DNA from: an uncultured Lachnospiraceae bacterium
Lineage (GTDB): Bacteria; Bacillota; Clostridia; Lachnospirales; Lachnospiraceae
NCBI GenBank assembly: GCA_947089905.1
Contig: CAMUMG010000016.1
Span: forward strand, 1 to 36,688
DNA length: 36,688 bases
Reading direction: 5' to 3'
A program made the position numbers and the translations under genes. Below the pieces are notes generated by a model. The model made no database searches and was not told where the DNA came from. It saw only the letters and a program-made list of their open reading frames with translations. This document shows positions 24,864 through 34,180 of this stretch, piece by piece. Within the stretch, counting starts at the first letter, position 1; every line of letters begins with the position of its first letter.

Positions 24864-27800
24864 TTATACATTTTCAATCTTTTCTCCAGAATATAAATTA
24901 ATATATTTTCTTCCAATACGATTCCAGTTTAGTTCTCCAGCTTTTTTAGATACCTTTTCAAGATATTCTTTTTGTATCTTTTCATTCATTAATGTATTGA
25001 CTGCTTTAACAATTTTATTTGGAGTATTCTCTTTAATCTGATAGATACAGTCACTATATTCCGAAAAAATTTCCTGTTGTGTTGTAATGATTGGTCTTTT
25101 CGCTGCAACGCAAAAACGTACTGCCCCACTTGCAGACTCATTTGTTTTATTATAGGGAAGCAAAAGAATATCACATGCCTGTAATAACTTCATAGATTCT
25201 TCTGGTTTTAAGAAGTCATGAATCAGTAAAACATTTTCTTCAAGTCCAAGAGTATGTACTATCCTTTTACACTGTTCTAAATAGCGTTTTGAATTTTCAG
25301 ATTCATATAGTGAACAAACCATAAAATATAAAATATCTGCATATTGTTCTTTTAGTTGACTAACTGCTTGTATTACCTTTTCAAATCCTTTATGTGGAAA
25401 TAAAAATCCATAACTTCCAAGAATAAGACTACTTTTTATTTCTAACCTTTTTCTAATCTCTTCTTTTGAATTTTGTGGATAAGAGATCTGTCCCAAAGGA
25501 ATGACAGATATTTTTTCTTTTAAAATTCCATATCTCATCAAATTTTTTCTATCCTGCTGCTGATGTACCACCAACTGATAGGCTTCATTTAATCCATCTA
25601 TTACCTGTTTTTTATTTTCCGAAGTGATTACTTTTGCTAAATCATTTGTTCCATGAAAACTAATCATCACTTTTTTATTTTTACATTGAAGAATAATCTC
25701 TACCAGATTTTCTAATTTTAATAAACCGAAATTAAACTGTATATGAATTACATCTGCTTTCGATTCCTGCAAAGGATTTAACAGACGTTTTACCTGACCA
25801 ACATCCCAATATCTTCCTTCTACAAATTCTTCATCTTCTCGAATTAATTCATTACTTTTATTTGGATAGATAAGATAGTTTACTTTAGAATTTGTTGCCT
25901 CAATAAAATATCTTGTAAATTCAGCAATTCCACATTTTGTATTCCATGTAGTAACCATTGCTACAGTAGGTTTTTTCTGACTTTGTATTATCTTTTGAGT
26001 AAAAGAAATCCATCGATCGGCAACAGCATCCCAGTTATAATAGCTAGAAATTAATTGATACGCATTTTTTACTAATTTCTTTATTTTTTCATCATTTGGT
26101 TTATTTATGAATTCTCTCATTCTCTTTTTAATTGTGTCTTTATTTGGTCTTGCCCAATTAGAGTTTTCTGATAAATGAGACTTACCCCTTTCCATTACAA
26201 AATCTACTAATAAAGCAGTATCCTCTCTGCAAAAATCTGCTAATCCAGTATTATTTGATACAATGACCGGAATTTTTGCAAGCATAGCTTCTGCTACGGG
26301 CAGTCCAAATCCTTCTCCTCTTGCTGTATGAATATAGCAATCAGCCGCTTTATATAACGAATATAATTCTCGTTGTTCTAAATCTTTATTAATTAATTCG
26401 ATCTCTGGCATAGAAGGATATTTCATGGTTAGGGTATGGATCTGATCTTCTACTTTATTATGAGGATTTGGAAAAGTTTTTAAAATTAAACATACATCAT
26501 CCTTTCTAGTAAATTCCTCACAATATGCCTCTAATAGTAGATCTACACCTTTTCGTGGGAAAGCAGAACTTATATGTAAAAACTTTATCTTTTTGTTACT
26601 CTTTATAGGATAGGCAGGAAGTTCTTCAAAATAATTTGGTAATTCCACTCCACACCCAATCGTACAGACTGGAATTTTTAAACCGGAATCTACTAATGAC
26701 TTTGTAACAAATTCAGAAAGAGTACCAACTCCGTCTAATGCGCCATTGAAATCTTCTATATGCGTTTTTGGCACTCTATCTTCTTCCCAACCAAACATTT
26801 CAAAATTATAGGAAGCTGTCAAAGGCTCTATTGCAGGTGGGTACATATTACGTATTGCTATTAAGGGATTACTTATTTTTAGTCCCTTTTTCCAAAGATA
26901 AAAGGCAGCTTCATTTTCTTTTAAAAACTTATATCTTGGCTCATATTCTCCTGTAGCCTCCATCGCTCCTATTGAAGCACTCACTTTCGTTTTTCTATGT
27001 AATGCCTCTGCCAATTTTTTATTTATAATCGCAAGACTATAACTTGTTTCAAATGGTCCTTGTACTTGAATTTCTATCGTTTCATCATCCTCTTTTTCTT
27101 CTATAAATTCTAATGTTTGATTCTTAGAAGAGGACTCTTTTATATGAGAAAATATAGTTAACCATGTATTTTTTGTATTTTCTTTTGGAATCTTACCATA
27201 TTGATTCCAACAAATTTCTTTTTTAATCTCTGGATATTCTATTAATATCTCAAAAATTCTTTGGAGTTGTTCTGGAATAATTTCTTCGAGTAAAACTCCA
27301 GAAGAAAGATATTTTTTGTCCTTACTATCTCTTATGGAAATAACTGGAATTCCCCTTTGATAAATATGAAATAGTTTTTCTGGATCAGAAATTATTTTTC
27401 CCCAAAAACAAATATTTATCGAATCATACTGATCAAATTCCTCTAAAGATTGAATATGAATATTACGAATACTTTTAAATTCAATCGCTTTTGAGTAAAC
27501 TTCATTTCGAAATTTTTTTATATCCTTTTGATCAGTAAATAAAATGAGTTCACTTGCTACCCTGATATTACAGTAGTAATTTTCAAAACTGGACAGTAGT
27601 TTTTTAAGATATCTAAAATTATCTAAAAGACCTACAATCACAATCTTTTCTTCTCTTTGTCTACCTTTTGCTTTTTTTAGAAAGTAATCAAAATTTGTCG
27701 ATTCATTTTTATAGGAAGGAAAATAAACAACCGTTTTTTTTAACTTGATGTTTTGTAAATCATCTGTTGTAATCCAAATCTCGTCAATCCAATCTGTCGT

Positions 27801-28073
27801 ATCTGCCCATTTTAGATCTTCCCATTCCTCTAATACTATAACTTTTTTTTGAACTTTAGGTATTTTACAAAAGTTTGTTTTTCCAAAAAAGAAAATAAAA
27901 TCGGCATCTTCTATCTTTGTTTCACAATATATTCTCTGTTCATTAAAAAGGCTGCAATCTGCAACATAGAGTAAAATTGTATTTCCCATTTTATCTAAGT
28001 GTTCTGCAAGTAAATTTAGCAATTTCCATTTAGTTTCTAACATATGATTTTCAATATAAAAATAGATTTTCAT
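24864..28073 (-). CDS. Large multi-module glycosyltransferase with two GT4 domains
   Basis: About 1069 aa, cytoplasmic. Residues of about 1-310 form a first GT-like module (MKIYFYIENHML start) that I cannot assign to a family. A GT4 domain follows (about 345-700), with RGEGFGLPVAEAMLAKIPVIVS as an intact E-x7-E motif. The third module (about 710-1065) begins KPTVAMVTTWNTKCGIAEFTR and has NESASGAVRFCVAAKRPI, in which the usual second Glu is absent. Such fusions are known in enzymes that build repeating O-chains. The start at 28073 has GGAGG 5 bases ahead. It probably polymerises or extends the chain. Confidence 0.88.
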   Translation of the reverse strand: MKIYFYIENHMLETKWKLLNLLAEHLDKMGNTILLYVADCSLFNEQRIYCETKIEDADFIFFFGKTNFCKIPKVQKKVIVLEEWEDLKWADTTDWIDEIWITTDDLQNIKLKKTVVYFPSYKNESTNFDYFLKKAKGRQREEKIVIVGLLDNFRYLKKLLSSFENYYCNIRVASELILFTDQKDIKKFRNEVYSKAIEFKSIRNIHIQSLEEFDQYDSINICFWGKIISDPEKLFHIYQRGIPVISIRDSKDKKYLSSGVLLEEIIPEQLQRIFEILIEYPEIKKEICWNQYGKIPKENTKNTWLTIFSHIKESSSKNQTLEFIEEKEDDETIEIQVQGPFETSYSLAIINKKLAEALHRKTKVSASIGAMEATGEYEPRYKFLKENEAAFYLWKKGLKISNPLIAIRNMYPPAIEPLTASYNFEMFGWEEDRVPKTHIEDFNGALDGVGTLSEFVTKSLVDSGLKIPVCTIGCGVELPNYFEELPAYPIKSNKKIKFLHISSAFPRKGVDLLLEAYCEEFTRKDDVCLILKTFPNPHNKVEDQIHTLTMKYPSMPEIELINKDLEQRELYSLYKAADCYIHTARGEGFGLPVAEAMLAKIPVIVSNNTGLADFCREDTALLVDFVMERGKSHLSENSNWARPNKDTIKKRMREFINKPNDEKIKKLVKNAYQLISSYYNWDAVADRWISFTQKIIQSQKKPTVAMVTTWNTKCGIAEFTRYFIEATNSKVNYLIYPNKSNELIREDEEFVEGRYWDVGQVKRLLNPLQESKADVIHIQFNFGLLKLENLVEIILQCKNKKVMISFHGTNDLAKVITSENKKQVIDGLNEAYQLVVHQQQDRKNLMRYGILKEKISVIPLGQISYPQNSKEEIRKRLEIKSSLILGSYGFLFPHKGFEKVIQAVSQLKEQYADILYFMVCSLYESENSKRYLEQCKRIVHTLGLEENVLLIHDFLKPEESMKLLQACDILLLPYNKTNESASGAVRFCVAAKRPIITTQQEIFSEYSDCIYQIKENTPNKIVKAVNTLMNEKIQKEYLEKVSKKAGELNWNRIGRKYINLYSGEKIENV

Positions 28074-28093
28074 TTCTGCCTCCATGTGCCTAA

Positions 28094-28573
28094 TTACATT
28101 TTATCCTTTTTTAGCTTTCCAATCTGTTGTTTTACCATATCCAATTCCTTTTCTTTTTCCTCTAAATTCATTTCTAATTTTAAAATTTCTAAATTTAGGT
28201 AGGCATTGATTTTTTTAACTTCCTGAACCGCCTTAAAAACTTCATTATTAAATTCTTCTTGATCTCTTGTTATAGTATACATAATTCTTCGAATCACACG
28301 TTTTATAAAACGAAATCTAGTATCGGAAGGAAGTAAACTATTAATATCCTTTTTTCCTGCCATTTGTTCTAATTCATAAGCCAAACCCGACATATCATTA
28401 CAATGACTTTCTCTTACTTTCTCGATATTATTTGTCCAAAGATCATCCCAGTCAATGCGATTTAATAACTCACTTACTTTATGTGTTAATTTTGTATCTC
28501 TACTAATTTCAAAATTTGTCTGTTCTCCTCTTAACTGCTCTAATAGATCTTGTACTCTGTTTTCCGAATTCAT
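28094..28573 (-). CDS. Coiled-coil protein of the polysaccharide locus
   Basis: A 159-aa soluble helical protein with no enzymatic motif. LLPSDTRFRFIKRVIRRIMYTITRDQEEFNNEV (about 80-112) resembles the QxxFN-type helical lead-in often found before glycosyltransferase or methyltransferase domains of O-antigen enzymes; here it stands alone. The C-terminal 50 residues are a coiled coil (LEILKLEMNLEEKEKELD). It may scaffold the large glycosyltransferase next door, which starts 20 bases after it ends. That is inferred. Confidence 0.7.
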   Translation of the reverse strand: MNSENRVQDLLEQLRGEQTNFEISRDTKLTHKVSELLNRIDWDDLWTNNIEKVRESHCNDMSGLAYELEQMAGKKDINSLLPSDTRFRFIKRVIRRIMYTITRDQEEFNNEVFKAVQEVKKINAYLNLEILKLEMNLEEKEKELDMVKQQIGKLKKDKM

Positions 28574-28606
28574 TCTTATCCTCCATCTATTTTAAAAAAT
28601 CTGTTT

Positions 28607-29449
28607 TTACTGGTTTAGATTTACTTCTATAGTAACTGGGTGAACTCCTATACTAGATCCCCAAGCAATTTTCTCTTGAAGCAGCTCTACTTCAACTAAA
28701 TATGTTCCCTTTGGTAATAGATAGTTAGAAAAGTCAATCCTACAAACTGCTTCTAAAGATTCTTTTGGTAAAATAGTTTCTGATAGAGGTGTTCTTACTC
28801 CGTCATATAATAAAATCTTCCCATCTGTGGTTTTGATATGATAAGAAATAAAAAATGCGGTTTGTCCGCTATTTTTAATTGGTGTTGTTCCTTGATTTAA
28901 AATAGTAATTGGAATATAACAGAGATTTCCTGTATGTTGTACTAAATTAGGGTTACACCAAATCTCTGCCAAAATATTAGTTTGGTAACTATTTTGAACA
29001 TTAAGTGTAACCTCACAACTCTTTTCTTTCCCTTTCTCGTAAAACCAAGTTACTCCTTCTTCTACAAGATCTATTTTTATAATATACTCTCCTTTGGATA
29101 ATGGAGCTTCTATATTAAGTTCCATATCAACTGACTTTCTTTTTTTTACTTCCTTTATGGGAATGTGTTTCCCTTCTAATATCATATTTTCATTTAAATC
29201 ATATATTTGATAGGCACAATAGATATTGTTTTTTTCACTCAAAGTATTTGGAGTATTATTTTTAATATGAACAAAAAGCTTACATTCACTGCCCCCTGTT
29301 TCTATTTCAAAGTGCTTTTTATCGGCTGTAATTTCAATATGATATGGTTCTGTATAATAACGCATACAAAATATTAAAATACCAATATAAAAAATCATTC
29401 CTATCATAACTAAAATCCATGATTTTTTTAGCTTTTTTTGGAGTTTCAT
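28607..29449 (-). CDS. Membrane-anchored protein with two Ig-like (Wzt-C-like) repeats
   Basis: 280 aa: a cytoplasmic basic start, one membrane segment (SWILVMIGMIFYIGILIFCM, residues 10-29), then two related beta-sandwich domains outside the cell. Each ends in a matching motif: LSKGEYIIKIDLVEEGVTWF in the first and LPKGTYLVEVELLQEKIAW in the second. The pattern resembles the sugar-binding C-terminal domain of Wzt exporters. The Wzt-like ATPase upstream lacks that domain, so this protein may bind the exported glycan. I did not verify homology. Confidence 0.72.
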   Translation of the reverse strand: MKLQKKLKKSWILVMIGMIFYIGILIFCMRYYTEPYHIEITADKKHFEIETGGSECKLFVHIKNNTPNTLSEKNNIYCAYQIYDLNENMILEGKHIPIKEVKKRKSVDMELNIEAPLSKGEYIIKIDLVEEGVTWFYEKGKEKSCEVTLNVQNSYQTNILAEIWCNPNLVQHTGNLCYIPITILNQGTTPIKNSGQTAFFISYHIKTTDGKILLYDGVRTPLSETILPKESLEAVCRIDFSNYLLPKGTYLVEVELLQEKIAWGSSIGVHPVTIEVNLNQ

Positions 29450-29463
29450 TCTATTAACCTCAT

Positions 29464-30225
29464 CTACTCTTCACCAATCAGCTTATTTTTTCTTTTTTCC
29501 ATATACTCCATATAACGATCAATGACATATTGTACCTGATTGCTGTTTTCATAAATCATTCCTTGTTCTAACCAAAGCGCTCTTTGACATAAATTTAAAA
29601 CAGAGCCTAAATCATGGCTGACTAATACAATCGTTAACCCATTCTTATTTAATTCTTTTAGTTTCTGAAAACACTTTTCTTGGAAGTTAGAATCCCCAAC
29701 CGCCAAAATTTCATCAATCAGTAAGACATCTGCACTAACATGAATTGCTACAGAAAACGCCAGTCGCATATACATTCCAGAAGAATACGTTCTGACTGGA
29801 TTATCAATATAATTTTGTAATTCAGAAAATTCAATAATTGCATTTAATCGTTCTTCAATTTCTTTGCGTGTCAGTCCAAAGATAGAGGCATTAATAAAAA
29901 TATTTTCTCTTCCACTCATATCAGGATGAAAACCAGCACCTAGTTCAATTAAGGAAGAAACTCTTCCGAGAACTTTAATATTTCCCTGTTCAGGATACAT
30001 AATTCTGGATAAAAGCTTTAAGGTTGTACTCTTTCCGCAGCCATTTTGTCCTATTAAACCAACTGCTTCTCCCTTTTCAACGGTAAAGCTGATATTATTT
30101 AAAACAATCTGTTCTTTATATGTCCTTCTTTTTTTAAATAACAGTCGTTCTTTTAATGTACTTCCCTTGTCACTATAGATTCGAAATTTCTTTGAAACTT
30201 TCTCTACACGAATAATCGGACTCAT
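29464..30225 (-). CDS. ABC transporter ATP-binding protein, polysaccharide export (Wzt/TagH-like)
   Basis: A 253-aa ATPase that powers export of a finished glycan on its lipid carrier. Walker A is GQNGCGKST (59-67), the signature is YSSGM (147-151), as in Wzt/TagH proteins, and Walker B is VLLIDE (167-172). It ends soon after the nucleotide-binding domain and has no C-terminal carbohydrate-binding module. Its ATG shares one base with the permease stop (TAATG), indicating coupling. Confidence 0.93.
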   Translation of the reverse strand: MSPIIRVEKVSKKFRIYSDKGSTLKERLLFKKRRTYKEQIVLNNISFTVEKGEAVGLIGQNGCGKSTTLKLLSRIMYPEQGNIKVLGRVSSLIELGAGFHPDMSGRENIFINASIFGLTRKEIEERLNAIIEFSELQNYIDNPVRTYSSGMYMRLAFSVAIHVSADVLLIDEILAVGDSNFQEKCFQKLKELNKNGLTIVLVSHDLGSVLNLCQRALWLEQGMIYENSNQVQYVIDRYMEYMEKRKNKLIGEE

Positions 30226-31001
30226 TATAATTCCTCCGCAAAACGCATTTGTAACTTTTCAAATACCATTGTACCGAAAAGAAAAAGAAAACTTCCGATT
30301 AGGAAGGCAATACCTAAAGAAGACAAACGGGGAATTTTTCCTATATAGAGAATATCTCGATATGCCTCAATAATGGATGTCATTGGATTTGTATAAAAAA
30401 TAAATTGAATCTTTTTTGGAACAATTTCTACTGAATACATAACAGGAGTTAAAAACTGCCATCCCATTGTGATAATACTCAAAATATATTCTAAATCTCT
30501 AAAATATACGGTACAGGCTGAGGTAATCATTGTAATTCCCAATGCCAATAAAAATTCTACCACTAAAACAACTGGCAGATATAATATAGCAATCAGATCA
30601 ATTCCTCTTCCTGAAAAAATAAGAACTCCAAAGATCACCAAAAAGCAAAGACACATATTTACAAATTGACTCAAAACAAAGGAAATCGGAAGTACCTCTC
30701 TTGGAAAATAGATTTTTTTAACCATTTCCTTTTGTGACCAGATACAACTTGCCCCTCCTGCTACACAGGAACTAAAAAAGATCCACGGAACTAAAGCTAC
30801 AAATAAAAATAAATAATAGTCTTTTACATCATTTCTCATAACAATAGAAAAGACAAAGGTATATATTAATAATTGTAGAAGAGGATTTAGAAATGTCCAC
30901 AAAAAACCTAATGCAGAACCTTTATATCTGCCCTTTAAATCACGTCTTACCAAACTAAAGATCATTTCACGATAACGATATAACTCATACCATATCTTCA
31001 T
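30225..31001 (-). CDS. ABC-2 type polysaccharide export permease (Wzm/TagG-like)
   Basis: A 258-aa membrane protein with about six segments. The N-terminal RRDLKGRYKGSALGFLWTFLNPLLQLLIY is the classic Wzm/TagG/KpsM entry motif, and TPVMYSVEIVPKK with NPMTSIIEAYRDI near 200-215 is also typical. It forms the exporter with the next gene. The start is ATG 31001, with AAAAGGGG upstream. Confidence 0.93.
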   Translation of the reverse strand: MKIWYELYRYREMIFSLVRRDLKGRYKGSALGFLWTFLNPLLQLLIYTFVFSIVMRNDVKDYYLFLFVALVPWIFFSSCVAGGASCIWSQKEMVKKIYFPREVLPISFVLSQFVNMCLCFLVIFGVLIFSGRGIDLIAILYLPVVLVVEFLLALGITMITSACTVYFRDLEYILSIITMGWQFLTPVMYSVEIVPKKIQFIFYTNPMTSIIEAYRDILYIGKIPRLSSLGIAFLIGSFLFLFGTMVFEKLQMRFAEEL

Positions 31002-31017
31002 AACCTATAAACCCCTT

Positions 31018-32181
31018 TTACAGTTCTATCATATCTTGGTAATTTTTTAAAATAAAATTCCATTGATAGTTTTCCTTTACATATGCCTGTCCATTCTTTC
31101 CCATTTTTGAATTTATTTCTTTATCTAAAAGATGTTCTATACCATTTTGAAAACTTTTTTTATCATAATAACAATAACCCGCTTTACTCTTTTTACAATG
31201 TCCGTTTAAAACATTACAAGTTCCATTTACTAAAACTGGTGTTTCTAATGCCATTGCTTCTAAAACGGCAATAGAAAAACTTTCATATTTAGATGGAAGA
31301 CAAAGTGCTATAGCACCAGAAATCAATTCATACTTTTTTTCTTCACTTACAAATCCCAGATATCGAATCCACGGATTGTTTGGAATAGAAATATTTTTTG
31401 TTCCTATTAATAATAGAGAAATATTTTTTGAAGTATGTTTATGATATTCTAAAAAATAATCAAATAATTCCTTGCAGTTCTTTCCCAAATCAATTCTTCC
31501 TACATAAATTAAATAAGGATTTTGTTTATTTTGAATTCTCTTTTTTTCGGGTACTGAAATTCCCATTCCTATTATCTTATTTTTTATATTTACATTATGA
31601 AATATTTTTTCTACATAATCTTTTTCTTCTTGTGTCAAATAAATAATAGCTTTTGGTATCTGAAATATTTTTCGATATATTTCAAACTGAATATAGGGCT
31701 CTTCATGGGCAGTAGGTATTAAAATACTTTTTTGGCTCACTATAGGTAATCCCATAACTGTGGGATAATATAAATATGTGACAAAAATAAAAATATCATA
31801 TGTTTTTTCATGAGCTTTTATATATTCTATTAAAGCTGGACAATATGGTCCTTGTTCTTTTATCCAGTATTGTTGTAATGGTTTCTTTTTTATTGGACTA
31901 TATCGTACCAATCGATCAACCCAGCGAAACTTATGTGGATTTCTCATTTTGATTACTGGAAAACGAATGACCTCAATCCCATCTACTAAACAATTTCCTT
32001 TTGGATATTCATTTTTCCATGTGGTATAGTTTTTTGTACAAGTTGTTAAAATCTGAATTTTATAATCTAAACTAAGATGTTGTGCAAGTTGTCTGGTAAA
32101 ATACTCGGATCCTCCGTTAATTTCTTTTCCATACCGCTGATTTATAATAGCAATACGTTTTTTATAACTTTTGTCTGGCAT
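31018..32181 (-). CDS. GT4-family glycosyltransferase
   Basis: A 387-aa GT-B enzyme without membrane segments. IINQRYGKEINGGSEYFTRQLAQHL (about 12-36) is the glycine-rich N-terminal loop. PYLIYVGRIDLGKNCKELFDYF opens the donor domain, and SKYESFSIAVLEAMALETPVLVN is an intact E-x7-E motif. It overlaps rmd by 20 bases, so co-expression with D-rhamnose synthesis is expected. The donor is probably GDP-D-rhamnose or GDP-mannose, which is inferred. Confidence 0.88.
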   Translation of the reverse strand: MPDKSYKKRIAIINQRYGKEINGGSEYFTRQLAQHLSLDYKIQILTTCTKNYTTWKNEYPKGNCLVDGIEVIRFPVIKMRNPHKFRWVDRLVRYSPIKKKPLQQYWIKEQGPYCPALIEYIKAHEKTYDIFIFVTYLYYPTVMGLPIVSQKSILIPTAHEEPYIQFEIYRKIFQIPKAIIYLTQEEKDYVEKIFHNVNIKNKIIGMGISVPEKKRIQNKQNPYLIYVGRIDLGKNCKELFDYFLEYHKHTSKNISLLLIGTKNISIPNNPWIRYLGFVSEEKKYELISGAIALCLPSKYESFSIAVLEAMALETPVLVNGTCNVLNGHCKKSKAGYCYYDKKSFQNGIEHLLDKEINSKMGKNGQAYVKENYQWNFILKNYQDMIEL

Positions 32182-33118
32182 TTCTACATTCCCTTCTCCA
32201 ATACTCTAGGGTATCTTGTATTGTCTGCTTTAGTGGTATTTGTGGTGTCCAGCCAGTTGTTTTTGTGAGTTTATGTATATCGGCTTCTATCTTAAGTATA
32301 TCCACAGGACGAAATTTATCTTTATCGATCTGAATTTGAATAGGTATTACAGTCAGCGCAAGAATCTGATCTAAGATTTCTTGAATAGAAACGCTTTGGC
32401 CACTTCCTACATTGTAGGTTTCTCCTGATTTTCCTGTTTTGCTAAGCAAACTATATGCTCTTACTACATCTCTGACGTCTGTAAAATCCCTTTTAGCACT
32501 TAAATTTCCTACAAAAATAACCGGTTTTTGCTGTCCACTTTCTATCCTTGCGACTTGTCTGCAAAAATCAGCAACGACAAAAGTTTCTGCCTGTTTTGGC
32601 CCTAAGTGATTAAATGCCCTAATATTTAAAATATCCATTTTATAGGCTTGTGCATAAATCGTTCCAATGATATTTTGACATAGTTTTGTAGCAGCATAGA
32701 TATTTTTAGGGCGAGGTTGATTCTCTTCTTTAACCGGAAGTTCTTCTTTTTTAATTAATCCATACTCTTCCGAAGAACCAATTAAGAGAAGTCTGGGAGT
32801 GATTTTTAAATCTCTTACTGTATCTAAAAGATGAATTGTCCCTTTTATATTAATATCTACTGTAATAGCAGGTTGTTTCCAAGATAGTGCAACCGAGGAT
32901 TGTGCTGCCAGATGAAAGATACAGTCTGGCAAAACATTTTTTAATACAAAATGAATTTGTTCAGGAATTAACAGATCCATATTATAGACTTTTCCATCAA
33001 ATTCTTTTACCTGCTCTCCCTCTCTCTTTGTGATAATCACATCATACCCATCTTGTTTTAAACATTCTGCTAAATAACCACCAACAAAGCCTGCTCCTCC
33101 GATAATGAGTGCCTTCAT
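32162..33118 (-). CDS. rmd: GDP-6-deoxy-D-mannose reductase (GDP-D-rhamnose synthesis)
   Basis: A 318-aa short-chain dehydrogenase/reductase that reduces GDP-4-keto-6-deoxymannose to GDP-D-rhamnose. The NAD(P)-binding loop is GGAGFVGG (7-14). The catalytic set includes GSSEEYG and YAATK (YxxxK). FNHLGPKQAETFVVADF is characteristic of Rmd rather than of GDP-fucose synthase. It overlaps gmd by ATGA (33115-33118), so product and substrate enzymes are translated together. The choice of D-rhamnose over related 6-deoxy sugars rests on these motifs. Confidence 0.87.
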   Translation of the reverse strand: MKALIIGGAGFVGGYLAECLKQDGYDVIITKREGEQVKEFDGKVYNMDLLIPEQIHFVLKNVLPDCIFHLAAQSSVALSWKQPAITVDINIKGTIHLLDTVRDLKITPRLLLIGSSEEYGLIKKEELPVKEENQPRPKNIYAATKLCQNIIGTIYAQAYKMDILNIRAFNHLGPKQAETFVVADFCRQVARIESGQQKPVIFVGNLSAKRDFTDVRDVVRAYSLLSKTGKSGETYNVGSGQSVSIQEILDQILALTVIPIQIQIDKDKFRPVDILKIEADIHKLTKTTGWTPQIPLKQTIQDTLEYWRRECRNARQKL

Positions 33119-34167
33119 GATATCTGTTTCTCTCTTTGTTCTTTTTGTGCTAATATAAGATCATTTTCTATCATACGTTCTACTAATTCTTCAAAAGAAA
33201 TTTCTCTTCTCCAACCTAATTTTTCTTCTGCTTTTTTAGGATTTCCAATGAGAAGTTCTACTTCTGCTGGTCTAAAGTATTTTGGATTGATTCGAACAAC
33301 ACATTTTCCTGTAGAAGAATCCATTGCAATCTCCTCAATTCCAGAACCTTTCCATATTATGTTGATTCCTGCTTTTGAAAATGCTGTTGTTACAAATTCC
33401 CGAACGGTTCTAGTTTCATTTGTTGCTATAACATAATCTTCTGGATTGTCCTGTTGTAGCATTAACCACATTGCTCGAACATAATCCTTTGAATGTCCCC
33501 AATCTCTTTTGGCATCTAAGTTTCCAAGCTCTACATATTCTTGTATCCCAAGTTTAATTTTAGCGACTGCATTGGTAATCTTTCTTGTCACAAATTCTAA
33601 TCCTCTTCGTTCACTTTCATGATTAAATAAAATACCACTGCAAGTATACATACCATAACTTTCTCTATAATTTTTTGTAATCCAATGTCCATATAATTTT
33701 GCAACACCATAGGGACTTCTAGGATAAAATGGTGTAGACTCCTGTTGTGGGATCTCTTGTACTTTTCCAAACATTTCTGAGGTTGATGCTTGATAGAATC
33801 TTGCGTCTGGCTTACTTATTCGAATTGCTTCTAATAAATTTACAACCCCATTTGCATCAATCTGTGCAGTTTCAAGTGGGGTATCCCAAGAGGCAGCTAC
33901 AAAAGATTGTGCAGCTAAATTATAGACCTCATCTGCCTGAGATTTTTTTACTGCTTGAGCTAAGGATACTAAATCTGTCATATCTGCATAGAGAAACTGA
34001 ATTTCTTTTTTGAGATGTTCTACATTTCCATATGTCATCTGCGCTTTTCTTCTTACAATTCCAAAAACTTCATATCCTTGTTCTAGTAATAGTTCTGCCA
34101 GATAAGAACCATCCTGTCCTGTAATTCCTGTAATCAATGCTCGTTTCATGATTTTCATTTTCCTCAT
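33115..34167 (-). CDS. gmd: GDP-mannose 4,6-dehydratase
   Basis: Converts GDP-mannose to GDP-4-keto-6-deoxymannose. ALITGITGQDGSYLAELL is the diagnostic N terminus. It is followed by YNLAAQSFV, STSEMFG, the YPRSPYGVAK active-site Tyr/Lys and LFNHESERRG. Length is about 345-350 aa. The start is uncertain: ATG at 34167, 34158 or 34149; the last gives MKRALITG, the family's usual beginning. It is upstream of and coupled to rmd. Confidence 0.95.
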   Translation of the reverse strand: MRKMKIMKRALITGITGQDGSYLAELLLEQGYEVFGIVRRKAQMTYGNVEHLKKEIQFLYADMTDLVSLAQAVKKSQADEVYNLAAQSFVAASWDTPLETAQIDANGVVNLLEAIRISKPDARFYQASTSEMFGKVQEIPQQESTPFYPRSPYGVAKLYGHWITKNYRESYGMYTCSGILFNHESERRGLEFVTRKITNAVAKIKLGIQEYVELGNLDAKRDWGHSKDYVRAMWLMLQQDNPEDYVIATNETRTVREFVTTAFSKAGINIIWKGSGIEEIAMDSSTGKCVVRINPKYFRPAEVELLIGNPKKAEEKLGWRREISFEELVERMIENDLILAQKEQREKQIS

Positions 34168-34180
34168 TTCCTGTCATTTA

